Source: Phallusia mammillata (lineage: Eukaryota; Chordata; Ascidiacea; Phlebobranchia; Ascidiidae). Taken from it: DNA of 64,000 nt. The notes under the pieces were generated by a model that had not been told where the DNA came from, did not search any database, and was given only the letters and a program-made list of their open reading frames with translations. The stretch is from positions 1 through 64,000 of the forward strand of contig QLIY01000842.1 in NCBI GenBank assembly GCA_003260075.1. The letters are read 5' to 3'. A program made the translations under genes and the position numbers. Positions 43,563-58,500 of the stretch are shown one piece after another (position 1 is the first letter of the stretch; each line of letters starts with the position of its first letter).

Positions 43563-44956
43563 ATGTCGTCAGCGGGCGTTGCAGGGAAATTTCGTTCCAG
43601 CTTCTCTTCGAGACAATCACTTTCAAATTCTTCTGCCATTCCTAGGTAAGTTAAAGTGTCAGAGATACTTTAAAAAAGGTTCTAGAAGTAAATTTGAGTT
43701 GCTATTATGTATCATTTAATCACATTAAAGTCTTTCTTGAATTTTAACGGAAACCTAAATAAAATTTTAATCACAGTTGAGCAAAAACGGGTGACACTCA
43801 AACGCCAAAGGTAAGTGCTATTAAGCGTTGGTTGAGGTTTCATAATAGTAAAATATTACGAAATGTCCCACCGAAACCGGGGAAACATTCCACAACCGAG
43901 GAAAACATTACGTGCTTTTGCTGAATAAATTTTAGGCAGGGACATTTACGTTTAATCATTTACTACTATTAAACCTCACCCCAACCTCAGTAGCACTAAC
44001 TTATGCAATTTGCCCTCAGATTCAGTGGTTTCTGTGGCATCTCCCGAGATTAAATATTTCAGTGTCACCCAGCAAAAATAGATTGAAAACTGGGGGCATA
44101 TTTTTTGTTATTCCCAGCCATATCACAGGTTTTTACTAGGAAAATAACCTAATACTATGAATAGCAACAATTCTACTCAGTAACCAAGTCCTTAAAGCCC
44201 TCATTGTTATTTGTGGTCGCAGATTACGCTCAAGTCAAGGAATTCGGAAAAAGAAAACAAATCAAGTTGGAGAGAATAAATCTACGATGCCGAAAAGTCA
44301 GTTGGTGTTATGATGTGTATTCTTTTATTAAACAGATCTTTTGTTGTTATTTAGACTACATTGTGTTTCAAAGCAAGAATCAAGTTTAAATTTCCATAAC
44401 ACCCACAACTAAACTACTTTTTCAACTTTTTTGTGGTCCCTGAATGACTTTGCTGTAGTAAAAAGTTATAAAATCTGTAATGTTAAATCATTCATTGTTA
44501 TGTCACAACATGTAATTGCAAATATTTGTATTTTACAGGCAGACATTTTTTTTTTCATTTACATCAATCAAAACAATAAATAAAATATAGACCAATCAAG
44601 TTAATTATGACGGGAAAGTGCTTTGATAAATTGCAGTAGCAGTAATTATATCTGTCAAGATCATGGAACATTAACTGTCCAGTTTTTTTACTCCTATTAA
44701 CAAACATTGAGTAGTATGACTGTTGAAAAATGTATTTCACTTTTGTTTTCTCTAGCCTGTGTATCGAGCAAACCAAATAAAGCTGTGAAAAAGAAATCCG
44801 TCACAGAAATTAAGCCACATGAACCAAGTCATGGAAAAACTTTACAGTCTAGAGGAGAGCGCAAGGTTTTATCAAATTTAAGCAATTCACCTGCACTACC
44901 TAAGGAACAGAAAGTAAAAAAAGAAACAAAGAACACAATGTTTGTTGATCAAACAG
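43563..44956 (+). CDS. TROAP: TROAP homologue exons 1-3: basic N-terminus
   Basis: ATG at 43563 starts a Ser/Arg-rich segment (FRSSFSSRQSLSNSSAIPR). It continues through 44223-44296 (RSSQGIRKKKTNQVGENKS) and 44756-44956 (KAVKKKSVTEIKPHEPS). Phases 2, 1 and 1 fit. In-frame ATGs inside later open frames are not starts. Confidence 0.75.
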
Positions 44957-46456
44957 GTAATGAAAAATTAAAGGAGAAATAATCTTATTTGGTTGTCATT
45001 CGAATAACTTGTCTCTGTTTAGTAAATTAAATATTAAAGTCTGTGCAAACTCAAAATTATCTACAATTTTAAAATATATATATGCTGGTGGGGCTTCAAC
45101 CAGAAAGCATTTTGTTGTTGCACTCAATTTTGTAAATTGGTTTGCTACAATTTTTATGCATATTAAGTAGTTGTCTTCTTGTGGTTAATATTCTGACCCA
45201 TACAGTGGCTATGCTTTACTTCTCAAACGTTTTAGCAGACTCTTATATCATCAACATTAATGTATCAGGAACGCACTAAACATAAAAAGGTTTTGTACCC
45301 ATGTGTGGCAGAATGCATCGATGGGAAAAATTGAGTGTGTACAAAGTAATAGCATTTATATTACAATTTTTCCTGTGCAGAATTTGAGTTCAAAGCTGAC
45401 CCCAACTCTCTTGCAAACATTCTTAACAACGAACCATTGCAAGTGGAAAATTTGCAGGTATGGTTTATTGTGGGGAACTATTGCCCAAATACTTTCGATA
45501 AAAATAAACAAACAATTTCCAATACATTGGCTGGGAGCTTTATTTAATGTTAAGACTTGGGTCTGGGAAAATCAAATTTCTTCAGAACAACTGTATTGCT
45601 TGTGTTTAAGTTAACAGCATGGCTTGTTTTTGAATGGCAAATTGACAATAGTTGTGCCCCATTGCATATACTTATATTATTTAGTTTGTCATCAGGATTA
45701 TATCAAATTACTTCAAAATCTCATACAACTAGAATATTATATGTCTTGAAGCATAACACCTTGTTTCTATTTACTAGTTTACCTTCTTTACAGCGTCATT
45801 TTCTCACAGTTTAAGTTTTGTTATAAGTTCCATACTTGGTCGAGTTAAATCTTTTTGTGAATGAGATAAATTATGCAGTAATAGTGTTTGATATTTTGCA
45901 GAGGCAAAGTGACATGTTGTTTTTTGCGGATGGTCGTCCCTCCTTATGTCGCAGAGTCCCTATTGTTCGCAACAGTTTTGCAAACGGGCGAGCATCCATG
46001 CAGGGGCCAGGAAGAATTTTATCTCACAAAAAAGGTGATTAAATTAAATATATTACTGCTGTATATAAGCTATTGCTGCCAGGCATAGTATCAAGTCTAT
46101 AGAGCTCTTCTGGCAAATGTATGTTTATTCCGACGTTTCGACGTCCTATACAGGTCGTCTTCATCAGGGTAAATAACACTGAATGTGACTAGAACAGTGC
46201 ACGATAAACAAAGGAAAAAAGAATGAAACGTGATGCTTTCAGCGTGCTACAGGCACCTGCTCAAAGATTAGAGGCCCAATCATTCGTTATCGCGCGGTGT
46301 TTTCGTTGTGATGTGCTTGCGTTTCATTCTTTTTTCCTTTGTTTATCGTGCACTGTTCTAGTCGCATTCAGTGTTATTTACCATGATGAAGGCAACCTGT
46401 GCAGGACTTCGAAACGTCGGAATAAAAATACATTTGCCAGAAGAGCTCTATAGACT

Positions 46457-46533
<77 letters not shown>

Positions 46534-49500
46534 CTGTGCAGGACGTCGAAACGTCGGAATAAAAATACATTTGCCAGAAGAGCTCTAGACTTGATATTAC
46601 TGCCATAACCTGACAATCTAACTTGATGAATGTGGTGACTGCACTGCTTTTAGATAGAGCAGTGCTTCTCAACTTGTATGCTATGGATAATTTCGATTGT
46701 AGCCGCATAGGATCTGTTCAAAAATATATAATAATTGGACTTGTTTGGCGGTACATTTGAAATCAAGGCGTCTCTACGGGCCGCACAACCTTTAATCAAA
46801 GGGCTGCAGGTTGCACACCCCTGGTGTAGACCAATTGTGTTATCAATACTGTTTTATTGTTCCGTAATGGTATCAAATCTATACACAACTTTAAAGTGCT
46901 ACAGTCACAGACACAACCTTAACTTAGGGGGTTACAAACTTTTTTAGGGATAGAGGGACATGATTTTACATGAGGAAAACACCCCAGGCCACTGTTTTTT
47001 GGAAGTTTTTATCCGAAGAATTAGAAATATATGGGATTTTGTTGCACCAGCACCATGTATACTTCCTTTTTGCTGGTAAATAAAGCCCCATGGAAAACTT
47101 TTGTGTGCAGTCGCAAGTTGCCACAACCCAAATTTGGCTCTCAAACCACACTTCAAACACCCCTGACCTAACTCATAGCCATTTTTATTATTATTTAGCA
47201 CCGAGACCTGCTGCTTCGAAGGCGCAGCAAACTTTTCTTCACCAATCTGCTGCCACATCTCGTCATTCGCTCTACTCTGTTGTGAAAGGGAGAAACTCAC
47301 ACGCTCCAACAGATACAAGAAGCAGGATTCAGATCGGTCGACAATCTCTGCAGCAAGGTGATTGAAAATACAGTAAACATTGTCAATCTGGATCCGTTTG
47401 TGGCCTAAATTTGCCTGGATTACCTGATGTTGATTAGTTAAAGTCTTTACCACATTGCCTTTTTTGTTTTTTAAAGGGCGCAAAACTGGAAAGCAAAGCA
47501 AGATTGTGAATACTTTGCAACCTCTCCCATTTAAGTCACCCACTGTGAGTAAATTAATTATAACTTTGTGAATTTAGTTATTTAATTATTAGGCCAAGAG
47601 GTTTCCTAAATGACATAAGTCATATATATGTCTTTACATTGGCTTAACTCAAAGTCTTCCAATGTATGTTAAAGTTGGGTAATGAAATTTGTGACAGTAC
47701 TTTTGATACATTTTTCATTTTCCACACCCTTAAACTGCTTTGAACTTTAACCTTATAGCGTTGGTTGTGATATATTGAGGTGTAAATCACAGGAAATTCA
47801 CGAAATACTAATTAAAAAATTGTGTTTTGTAAAAAAAATAAAGACCCCTAACATACAGTTTAATACAGGGGTGGGCAACCTTTGTCACTGTGGGGCCAAA
47901 TACTATTGCAATGATTAGATCACGGGCCGCACCTTTATATAAAACAAGGTGATTTTACTTCGTTGCATACCAAAAATGCCTTGCTACAAGTAAAATTCGC
48001 ATTTAATTCTAGCAGCATATTGTCAGGTCGTAGAAAAATAGCACCTGGCGCACTTAACTGCTCAAAAAATATAATAATTTTGACTCGCCAGTACTTTGAA
48101 ATCCAAGTGTCTCTGCGGGCCGCACAACTTTAATCAAAGGGCAGCATGTGGCCCACGGGCCGCAGGTTGCCCACCCCTGGTTTAATACTTACAATATTAT
48201 ATTATAATTAGGCACAGAGAATCCTCTCGAGGAAAAATGAAGTCCGTATTTCAGCTTCACCAGCTTTAAGGATTCCATGCCCTGTAACCAGCACTCCACC
48301 TCCCCAGCGAGTTCTAAGCACAAGTAAGTATGAGTTGATTCATTTGCAACTTCGGATTGGTGACGCACTGTTTATGAAACATTAACCATGGTGTTTATAT
48401 TTTTATATTTTTACCAATCTTGCCAAGGTTTTATATGTTTTTTTAATGATGTGTTGCATGAAACAACAACTCTTATTAATATTTGAACATCGTTTGACAT
48501 ATTTAAGCATTTTTTTCATTATATGTTTAGGTTTTAATATCATTATATATTTAGGTTCTTTTTTAAAAAATTCGACCATTTTTGACTCATTTTGTCAAGA
48601 TTTTTTTATTGTATTACAATCTACTAGTTATAAAAAAATTGCCAAAAACCACCTGTTTTGCAATATTTTTAACACTATTTTTTTGTGCTTCACAGAACGC
48701 AAACCATTGATACGATGGGCTGATGAAAATGATAAGATTGTGCAGGTAAACCTAATTATTGTCTCAACAACTTAAATCCAAACCACTTTTTTTTATTCAC
48801 TAGCTATGCAGTTGCCATAAATAAGAGCAAAATTGAGTAAAGTCTTGATAATTTTTGTGATTTGCTACATAACAAAACTCATTTGGTTTCTCGTTATCCT
48901 TATATGTTAGAATTCGAATTAACGTTTGTAACTTAAAATAAAAAGTTTGGAGCCCATAATTGTAAATATTTATTTGACAGGACAAGCTGGCAGTTCATCT
49001 TTTTGAAGATTCACCATCGAGCCCAAAAGTCGTGAGCAAAAAAGAATTACCAAAAACTCCAGTTTCGATTCTAAAATCCAGAAAACATACAAAGAGGAAC
49101 TCTCTTACACCTCCAGTGGTGAAAAAGGAAAAGAAACCAGATCTTGGTGAGGTTTTATAAAAAATTGTCACATGTTATTTGATCTTCTTGCTTCAACGAC
49201 AAATCGTTTCAGTTTTTGTTTACATGGTATGTAATATGCTTGCTGCAAAGACATTTTTGTTTTAGTTTTAGATCTGGTTTTGCCCATGCAATGTTTGTTA
49301 AAGAAATTACATTAGTGTTTTTAAACTTTTTTGGGGGGGGGGACCTGTTTTTAAAGTTTTTGTTTACATGGTATGTAATTTGCTGGCTGCAAAGACATTC
49401 TTGTTTTAGTTTTGGATCTGGTTTTGCTCATGCAATGTTTGTTAAAGAAATTACATTAGTGTTTTTAAACTTTTTTCCCATGCCCTACTTTATTACGTGA

Positions 49501-52500
49501 AAAATGTTAATCCATTGTGTGCCATATTTGTTGAACAATTTTCAAGACAACACCTTTTCAACTAAACCCCCAAAACTTGAATAACATAATTGAAACAAGC
49601 TTTTAAAGAACATGATATTATCTAGTGATGGGACTATACCAGGTTTTGAGGTGAATACCGGTACCGAGTATCACATGTATCTACCTTCGATACCACATGT
49701 ATATACCCTTAAGAATAGTGTTGTACTTAATTGTATATCACTAGCTAATTTATCTACCATGGCCGGGGTACAGGCGTGCACACACACATGCAGAAAAATT
49801 TAATCTCCACATGAAAGCGCATAAAAAGAGTAACCTGGTGGAACTTTTTTCCGATTTTGGTCTGTCTGAAGCAAATATTGGCATAAAGTTGCCTGTATTC
49901 TTATGGTGCAAATCAGCCTTCGGTACTCGCACGTTAGTATCGAAAACTGAGACAAAATATTTTGATACCGAGTACCCGTTCCATCACTAATATTATCTGT
50001 GAACGAAGTGAAACGAACACATCAAACTTTTTACCATAAACAGAAAAATCAAATTCCTTTGAAGAAAAAACATCCCATGTTGGGATGCACTCAGTCAAAG
50101 CTTTATAATAGTTTATTTGTAAAAAATGTGTATTTTAAACCTTTTTATTTTTTATCAAACAGAGGATGATTGCACCATAGAGATCATAAGCCCACATTTG
50201 CTGAATGAAATTATTCCCGTGAAGAAAGAAATAAATGCTTCCCCTGAACTTCCAACTGCGACAATCAAAACTGAAAAAACTTCACCCCAACACGTGACTC
50301 AGCAAAAACAATTGAAAGACCAACAATCGAAAACCACGAGTCAACAAAACCACATTAAGCTAAAAACTGTTTCTCCATCTGGAGCTGTGACTAAGCAAAA
50401 ACTTACTGACGGGGGGGGGGCCAACATGTGACTCAGCAAAAACAAGGGAAAGACCAACATTCAAAAACAACGAGTCAGCAAAACCACAACAAGCTCAAAA
50501 CTGTTTCTCCATCTGGAGCTGTGACTAAGCAAAAACTTACTGACAAAATTCCGCAAAAAGACCAACCAGCGACTCAGCAAAAAGTTGTGGACATTGACAA
50601 GGTTTTGAATTTGATGACTAAGCAAATATCCACCGTCAAGCGAAGAAGCGTTCAAGCGGAGGTACTGAATATCTACCAGCAGATGGCGCTACAACTTAAA
50701 GGAGTGGAAACAATTGCTGAGGAGGTGGAAAGTGATGCAGATGGAAAAGTCCCTGATATCATGGTTTCCACGATGACAGACAGTGAACCTCCCAAAAAGT
50801 ATTTGCGTTCAGTTTTGTGATTTTATTGAAGCATGTTTATATAAAACTATTTTGTTTCCACAGCATACCAACTTCACAAGATGTTTATAAAACGCAAACT
50901 CCTCAACATGAGCCGGTAAGAAGGCTTGCCTAAGCCTTTAGCTTTCACCATCATTAGTTACATTGTTGTTGTTTTAACCTACATTTTTGAAAAAAATCCA
51001 CAATATTTACGCATACTGTTTTTATTTTTTACGAATCTGTCTGCTTATTCGCAGATATTGATGATGCTGTAAAAGCGAAATATATATATCTTTAAAACCA
51101 AAGGGTGAACGACTAAATGTTTTTCCTGAACTTAAATCCAAAATTCCACAAGGGGGGGGGGGGTGAATGACTAAATGTTTTTCCTGAACTTAAATCCAAA
51201 ATTCCACAAAATGTTAACATTTATCCTAAAGTTTGTTTCAAATTTTGTGATTTTTTGCTCCTTTCAAGTAAATGTTGGACAAGTTTTAAATCAAAGAACT
51301 GCAGTGAGATAGTTAATCATCATTGTCCAACAATTTTTGTAGAAAACAATACAGATAAATATTGTTACTTCCACACCAGTTAATCCATATTCTGTTTAAC
51401 TATATATGTGGATGCACACACCAATTCCATCAATTTTTTTTTTAAATCTAGTCGAGAGCATATTTGAGTGAAAGCAATTAAAAGCCTGGCCAATTAAACA
51501 TTGCATTAGCCCTAATGATCTGCAACAAAGTAGAGAGAATTCTGAAATTGTCTACCACTATATTTGCAGGTTAACAAACTTCTTACTCCTGAAAATATGA
51601 ACAAACTGCAACAAAGCTTTGAAGAAACCAATAAAAGTCTCGACGAGCTCGCATTGAAAACCGAGGAAATCCACCGTGAGATGCATCAGTTGCAACTTGA
51701 CAAAGAGAAACTTCGAGCTCTGCGACTGCAAGGTGCGTTGGATGCTTCTATCAAAAACTTTTGTTTGGGGGAGACTTTGCCATAGAAAATAACACAAGAA
51801 ACCAGGGATGGGCCAGACCAAGCCAGAACCCGAGTACTCGGTACTGGGCATCACAATTTTCAATGCTCTATTTCTACTAATCCATTTCATTACATAGGGA
51901 TTTCAAATCCCAATGGTGGTCATGTGATAAAAAATTGGCCAGTTAATTGCCTAACTGACATGCGACAAAATTCTATAAATATGTACCAATAGTCGGGGCA
52001 AAGTACACTAGTGAATATTTAGAATGAAAATCGCTGATAGTACTATTTGGGTTGGGGTGAGACTTTATAATAAAAATGATAATAATACCAGCCTAAAATA
52101 TTAAGTGCTAGCCCCATCCCTAATATATAGTTCTAGACTTCATATTTGTCTACCTGTTTTTCTTCAACATCTATCACTATTTAACAAACTTTGTCTAATG
52201 TTAACAGCTCCCATTTTGTGCACAATAACAATACAATAGATTTTTGTCATCCATGATAGATTTGACAGTTGGGGGGGGGGGCATCGTTACCAGTTACAGT
52301 GTTGTTTTTTTAACCTACATTTTTGAAATAAATCCACAATATTTACGCATACTGTTGGTATTTTTTACGAATCTTTCTGCTTATTCGCAGATACTGACGA
52401 TGCTGTAAAAGCGAGGGGGGGGGGAACTATATATGTGGATGCACATGCCAATACCATCTATTATTTTTTTTAAATCTAGCCGAGAGCATATTTGGGTGAT

Positions 52501-55500
52501 AGCAATTAAAAACTTGGCAAATTGGACATAAGATTAGGTGTATTTATCTGTAACAAAGTAGAAAGAATTCTAAAACAGTTGAACATTATTTTTGCAGGTC
52601 AACAAGCTTCTAACTCCTGAAAATATGAACAAACTGCAGCAAAGTTTTGAAGAAACCAATAAAAGTCTTGACGAGCTCGCTCTGAAAACCGAGGAAATCC
52701 ACCGTGAGATGCATCAGTTGCAACTTGACAAGGAGAAACTTCAAGCTCTGCGACTGCAAGGTGCGTTGGATGCTTCTACCAAAACCGTTTGTTTGGGAGG
52801 AGGGGGGGGGACTTCATCATAGAAAGTAATACAAGAAACCAGGGATGGACCGAACTGAGCCAGAACCTGAGTACTCAGTACCGAGCATCACAATTTTCGA
52901 TGCTCTATCTCTATTAATCCATTTCATTACATAGGGATTGCAAATTCCAGCTCTGGCCATGTGATAAAAAATTGACCAGTTAATTACATAACTGGCATGT
53001 GACAAAATTTTGTACCTACCAATAGTTGGTACAAAGAATACTGATGAATATTTAAAACGAAACTTTGTCAAATGATGGTAGCTCTATGTTTGTGCACAAT
53101 ACATTAGGTTTATGTCTTTCATAATAGTTTAGGAATACTATATTTAATAATGTCCGTCTTTAACAAATTTGACGTTCAACTGGTGTAATGCTAAACAAAA
53201 TATTAGCTGTACTTTAATAACTTGTAGTTTTTCTCGTACGATGGCAAAAAATCGTAACGATGGCAAAAATACAAGTTCTTAAAAAAACAACTAGTATTTT
53301 GTTTAGCATTACACCAATTAAACGACAAATTTGTTAAATATGCAACCTGGTGGACGAAACGCTTTTTCAGGTATAAGTTTTCTTGTTTTGCAGCAAAATT
53401 GAGAAAGGAAAATTTTCGGAACTTCTCCACCCCAATTACATCAAGTACTAATAATAAGCAACCGGAAGAAACACAGAAACGTGCAACCTTGGCTGAGGGG
53501 GGGGGGCATAATTTATTAGTTTTAGGAATTTTGTCGTTCAACTGGTGTGATGCTAAATAAAATACTAGTTGTTTTTAATAACTTTTATTTTTGCTGAATC
53601 CATTGCTGTGAAGAAGCCATACCGTTCTGGTGGGCGAAATGTCAGCAAAAATGCAAGTTCCTAAGAAACATCTAGTAACTTGTTTAACATTACAACAGTT
53701 GAATGACAAGTATGCAACCTGGTGAACGTAACGCTTTTATATTTGTGTTCGGGACCAATATTTGTGTTTTCTTGTTTTGCAGCAAAATTGAGAAAGGAAA
53801 ACTTCAGAAACGCTTCCACCCCAATCACATCAAGCACTAATAATAAGCAACCGAAAGAAACACAGAAACAGGAAAACTTGCCTGACGACATTTTCGGTCT
53901 GGACAAAGTGGTTGACGTTGACTTAAACAATGGTGCGTTGGAATTCCGGAATAATGAACAATCTCCAATTCTTACTGCGAGAATCGAGTTTAAATCGAAC
54001 CCAAGTCCAGAGGGGGGGGGGGCATTTTCAGTTTGGACAAAGTAGTTGGCGTTGACTTAAACAATGGTGCATTGGAATTCCGGAATAACGAACAATCACC
54101 AATTCTTACTGCGAGAATCGAGTTTAAATCGAACCCAAGTCCAGAGATTTTAAAACAGAAAAGCTCTGATACGAACCACAAAACATCATCTTCACCAAAC
54201 ATAGCTCTACAAAACCCATTTCCTGATGATTTATGTGCAGTTTTAAGTAAGGAACTACAACTCAAAAACACTAAAACAAGTTGTAAAGAGTTGGTACAGA
54301 GTGCACATACCAGTAACTCCAGTAGAACAGAAGTAAAGCAAGAAGACAAAGGGTCTTTACCTCAACCTTTGTTGGATAAAAGTGGTGCTAAACTTGCGAG
54401 CACCAATTGTTCAAACAGCACAACCAACCATTGTATACTTTCTGGTAGCAAACAAATCACACCATTAGATGGGGCAGGAGAGCTCCTTCAAACTGGAGAT
54501 TCTTTACTTGGTCTGTGTTCAAAACAAACCTCACATCAACCTCTGTTTGACAAAACCTGGGGGGGGGGGGTCACACCATTAGATGGGGCAAGAGAGCACC
54601 TTCAACCTGGTGATAATTTACTTGTTCTGTGTTCAAAACAAACCTCACATCAACCTCTGTTTGACAAAACCTGTGCAAACAAGTCAAGCAAAGATTTTTT
54701 GAACATCACAACTAACCGTGATTTGCAGCAGGATGATAATGTCACCCTGTCACTAGGTGGAGCAACAGAGCACAAACCTGAAAATACTACAGCTGGTTTA
54801 AGTTCAAAGACTTGTAGTAAAATTGGGCTTAAAGATGATTCTTCTGTAAATAACATCTTCTCCAGACCTGGAGAACTAAACAAAATTATTTCCAGTTCTT
54901 CATTGAGCCCTCCATTATTTTCCACAACATTTAAACCAACTGCAAACTCAACCGGATCAACTGAATCATCTGTGAACAGCACAGAATCATCACGAGCATC
55001 ACAAATCAAAAACACCAAAGGTTCATGTCAGGCAACCTTCTATGACAGTTACAAAGAGACAAAATCTTTTTTTCGACAAAATGAACCTACATCCTCACAC
55101 ACACATTCATCTGATCCAAGGAGGGAAAATGTTGAGATGACGCAGGAAACGAAACCTTTCAAATCATTTCAAGACTCAGAGTTTGTGTTCAAGAAACCCT
55201 CCTACCCTGTTCAACAATGTCCAGGTGGGTGAAATTTCTACATGGCAATAAACTGTAAATATGTGCATGGTTTGCTGTCACCTGCACCAGTAGTTCTTGT
55301 TGTTGTATCAATAAACACAGCTTTAATAATAAGTTTCCTCATTAGGGGGGGGGGAGGTGAAATTTCTACATGGCAATAAACTGAAAATATGTGCATGGTT
55401 TGCTGTCACCTACACCGGTAGTTCGTGTTGTTGTATCATTAAGCACAACTTTAATGATAAGTTTCCTCATTAACTTTTATTTGCTGGTGCGTCGCAAGTC

Positions 55501-58500
55501 CAGAAAACTTTTCCAGAGGCGTCGCAATAAAAAAAGGTTTGAGAACCACTGACCTACACTGTGCAATTAAATTACAACTTTATAGTTTAAATCAGGCCTT
55601 GATAAAAAGTTTTTCTCGCCTATGCCTTGCCATCTTGGAATGTTTGGTTACTGGCTGATTTTGTGTGGGGTATTTAATTGGCCTGGCATACTACTATTTA
55701 TTTTAAGTTACTTTACTTGTTGCAGCATGAGTTTTTTAAGTATAAGACAATGCACTTGGACAGCGATCACCAACAACCATTCTTTCTACTGATTTGTGTG
55801 GCTTAGGACACAAAAACATTTACACCTCTTTAAAATAAACAAAGTGTAATGCTCAAGTCAGCAGGTTTTAATTTTAGGCACTCATAAGATCTTTTTTGTA
55901 TTGTGACTCCACAAGTACTTTATTTTGATACTTTTTAAATAACTTGCTCCTATAGCTTTTGACCCTAGGTTGCTGATCCTTAACCAAACCACAAAATAAA
56001 AAATAGAATTTTAATAAATCCATAAACTATAGCTTTTTTTCTGTCATTCCCATGTTTAAATTTTATGGTATTTTATCCTTGTTTAATTTCAGCATCAATC
56101 TTTGAATGGTACTTATTCTTTTCTAAATATATATGCTGAACAATTTTACATCTCATCTGTTTATTTTTATTTTAGCGCCAGACACAACAAACACCATCAG
56201 TCGGCCAACACCACTTCAACTTTATCAAATACAAACTCCTAAAGCGTTTCGGGATTTACGATCAAAATATATGAAGTAAGAAAACCTTTATCACAGTTTA
56301 TATTTTTGTAATCACAAATAAAGAAGTTTATGAATTTAATTTTTGTTTTTTTAATGCCCCAGCTTTTTGTAGGCCTTAAACCAAGTGTGTTTTTGTAAGA
56401 AATTCATCAATTTTTTTAGGTTATTAATTTTTATTCTAAACAAAGACAGCTTTGTAAATTCCCTCTTTAATGTGTTTCAGAAATTAGTAATTTTTATTTT
56501 TTAATGCGTCTAAAAAAAATTTTGTTTGCTTAAAACCAAGTTTGTTTCTGGAACAAATTCATCAATTTTTTCATGTATATATTTAATTTTCAGTTGGAAC
56601 AAAGATAGCCACAAAAACAAAATGAAAAATCAATTTGCTCAAGCTTTACTGGATGAGGAAGTTGCGTTACTTACATGCAGAATTGTCAAGTAAATATATT
56701 TGTGTTTTATTTGTGTAAATTTTTGTACATTTAACCTTAGTTTAATAGCTGATACTTTTTTGTACTTTTCGCCTATGTTTAATAACAAGTTTTTGGTTTT
56801 GCAATAAATGTGGAAAAAGGCTAGCACTGTGCAAGGTTCTGCGTAAAACCACAAAAAAAGTTAATGTGATGGTATCTAAATGTAGCAAGCAACTACAATC
56901 TAATGCTACAAGTTTTTATTCTTATTACATTTAACCAAAAAAATGCAATGATCTGGAGTGTTGTTTCTTACGAATAACCGCACAATTAGCTTAAAAATTT
57001 ACCTATAATCATCTACTACTTGAAACCATTTGTGTTGTCGAGCTAACGTCAGTAATTTTAAACTAAAAACAAAACAAATTTGCGTTAGTTACACATCAGC
57101 AAATGTTATCAACAATGATTTCTATATTACAGACCGCCATCTAGTGTTGTTTGTGCGAAGAAAACAGTAGATCCGGTCGCCACATCCCTGGATTGTGGGG
57201 ATGACACGGTGAGTAATATAAGTCAGTCGTGAATCCATAAACATCTGCGAAAGCTTTGTTTGACCGAGATTAGCATCAGTTACTACAAAAGTGAGGAATC
57301 TACGAGTGCATTGTGGGGGGGGGGAATGCAATGATCTGGGGTGTTGTTTCTTACAAATAACCCCACAATTAGCTTACAAATTTACCTAAGTTATGATCAT
57401 CTACTACTTGAAACCATTTGTGTTGTCGAGCTAACGTCCAGAAACAATATGTTCCAGCTACCCCTTGTTCGTAGAAAATGTTTCGTGCATCTCACAACAG
57501 CTCAGGTCTAGGTTAACTGTTACTAACGTCAGTAATTTTAAACTAAAAAAACAAACAAATTTGCGTTAGTTACACATCAGCAAATGTTATCAACAATGAT
57601 TTCTATATTACAGACCGCCATCTAGTGTTGTTTGTGCGAAAAAAACAGTAGATCCGGTTGCCACATCCCTGGATTGTGGGGATGACACGGTGAGTAATAT
57701 AGGTCAGTCGTGAATCCATAAACATCTGCGAAAGCTTTGTTTGACTAAGATTAGCATCAGTTACTACAAAAGTGAGGAATCTACGAGTGCATTGTGGGGG
57801 GGGGGGTGTTGGCGGACAACCCGCAATGAGTCCGGCGTCGAGCTGCCTGTTTTTGTTGCGAGTCTGTTAAGTTTTGATTTATTTAGGAAGTTTGTGACCT
57901 TAGTTTAGTTTTACCAATCACTAGGGGGGGGGGTTTACCGACATACGACTTAGTGGCTCTAAAACTATTTAAGCTTGCAACATACTAAGTGCTTGCAGCA
58001 TGCTGAAAATCCCCCAAAACATGTTTTATTTGTTACATTTTGTTCATCTTCTGTTGGCGGACAACCCGTTATGCGTCCGGCGTTGAGCTGCCTGTTTTTG
58101 TTGCAAGTCTGTTAAGTTTTGATTTAGTTAGAAAGTTGGTGACCTTGGTTTAGTTTTACCAATCACTAGGGATGAGCCAGAGCAGCAATTGTCCTGTTTG
58201 GTTATGCGCATCACGTTAATCCTCGATACGGGGCTGAGCACGTTCGGTGTATTGTGACGTCACAAACATTCCTAATTCCATGCTAGTTTTGTAGCTTTTC
58301 TAGGTCCCTTACGTCACCAGCGGTGTAGTTAGATGTACAGGTAGCATAAGCAAACCTTGTAACGCTTAAAAAAGCAGTCATTTTTGTTTTGGACACCCTT
58401 TCGAACAGCAGTTTCGTATTTTAGCAGGGCATGAATATGTCTGGGTCATTTAAGCAGATGCTTCGTGTTCTGGTTTGGCTCGGCCCATCCTTGTCAATCA

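Noticed and set aside
46944-47543. 199-codon minus-strand open frame
   Set aside because: It is antisense to TROAP homologue exons 6-7, which have clean splice sites and phase; there are no domain features on the minus strand.
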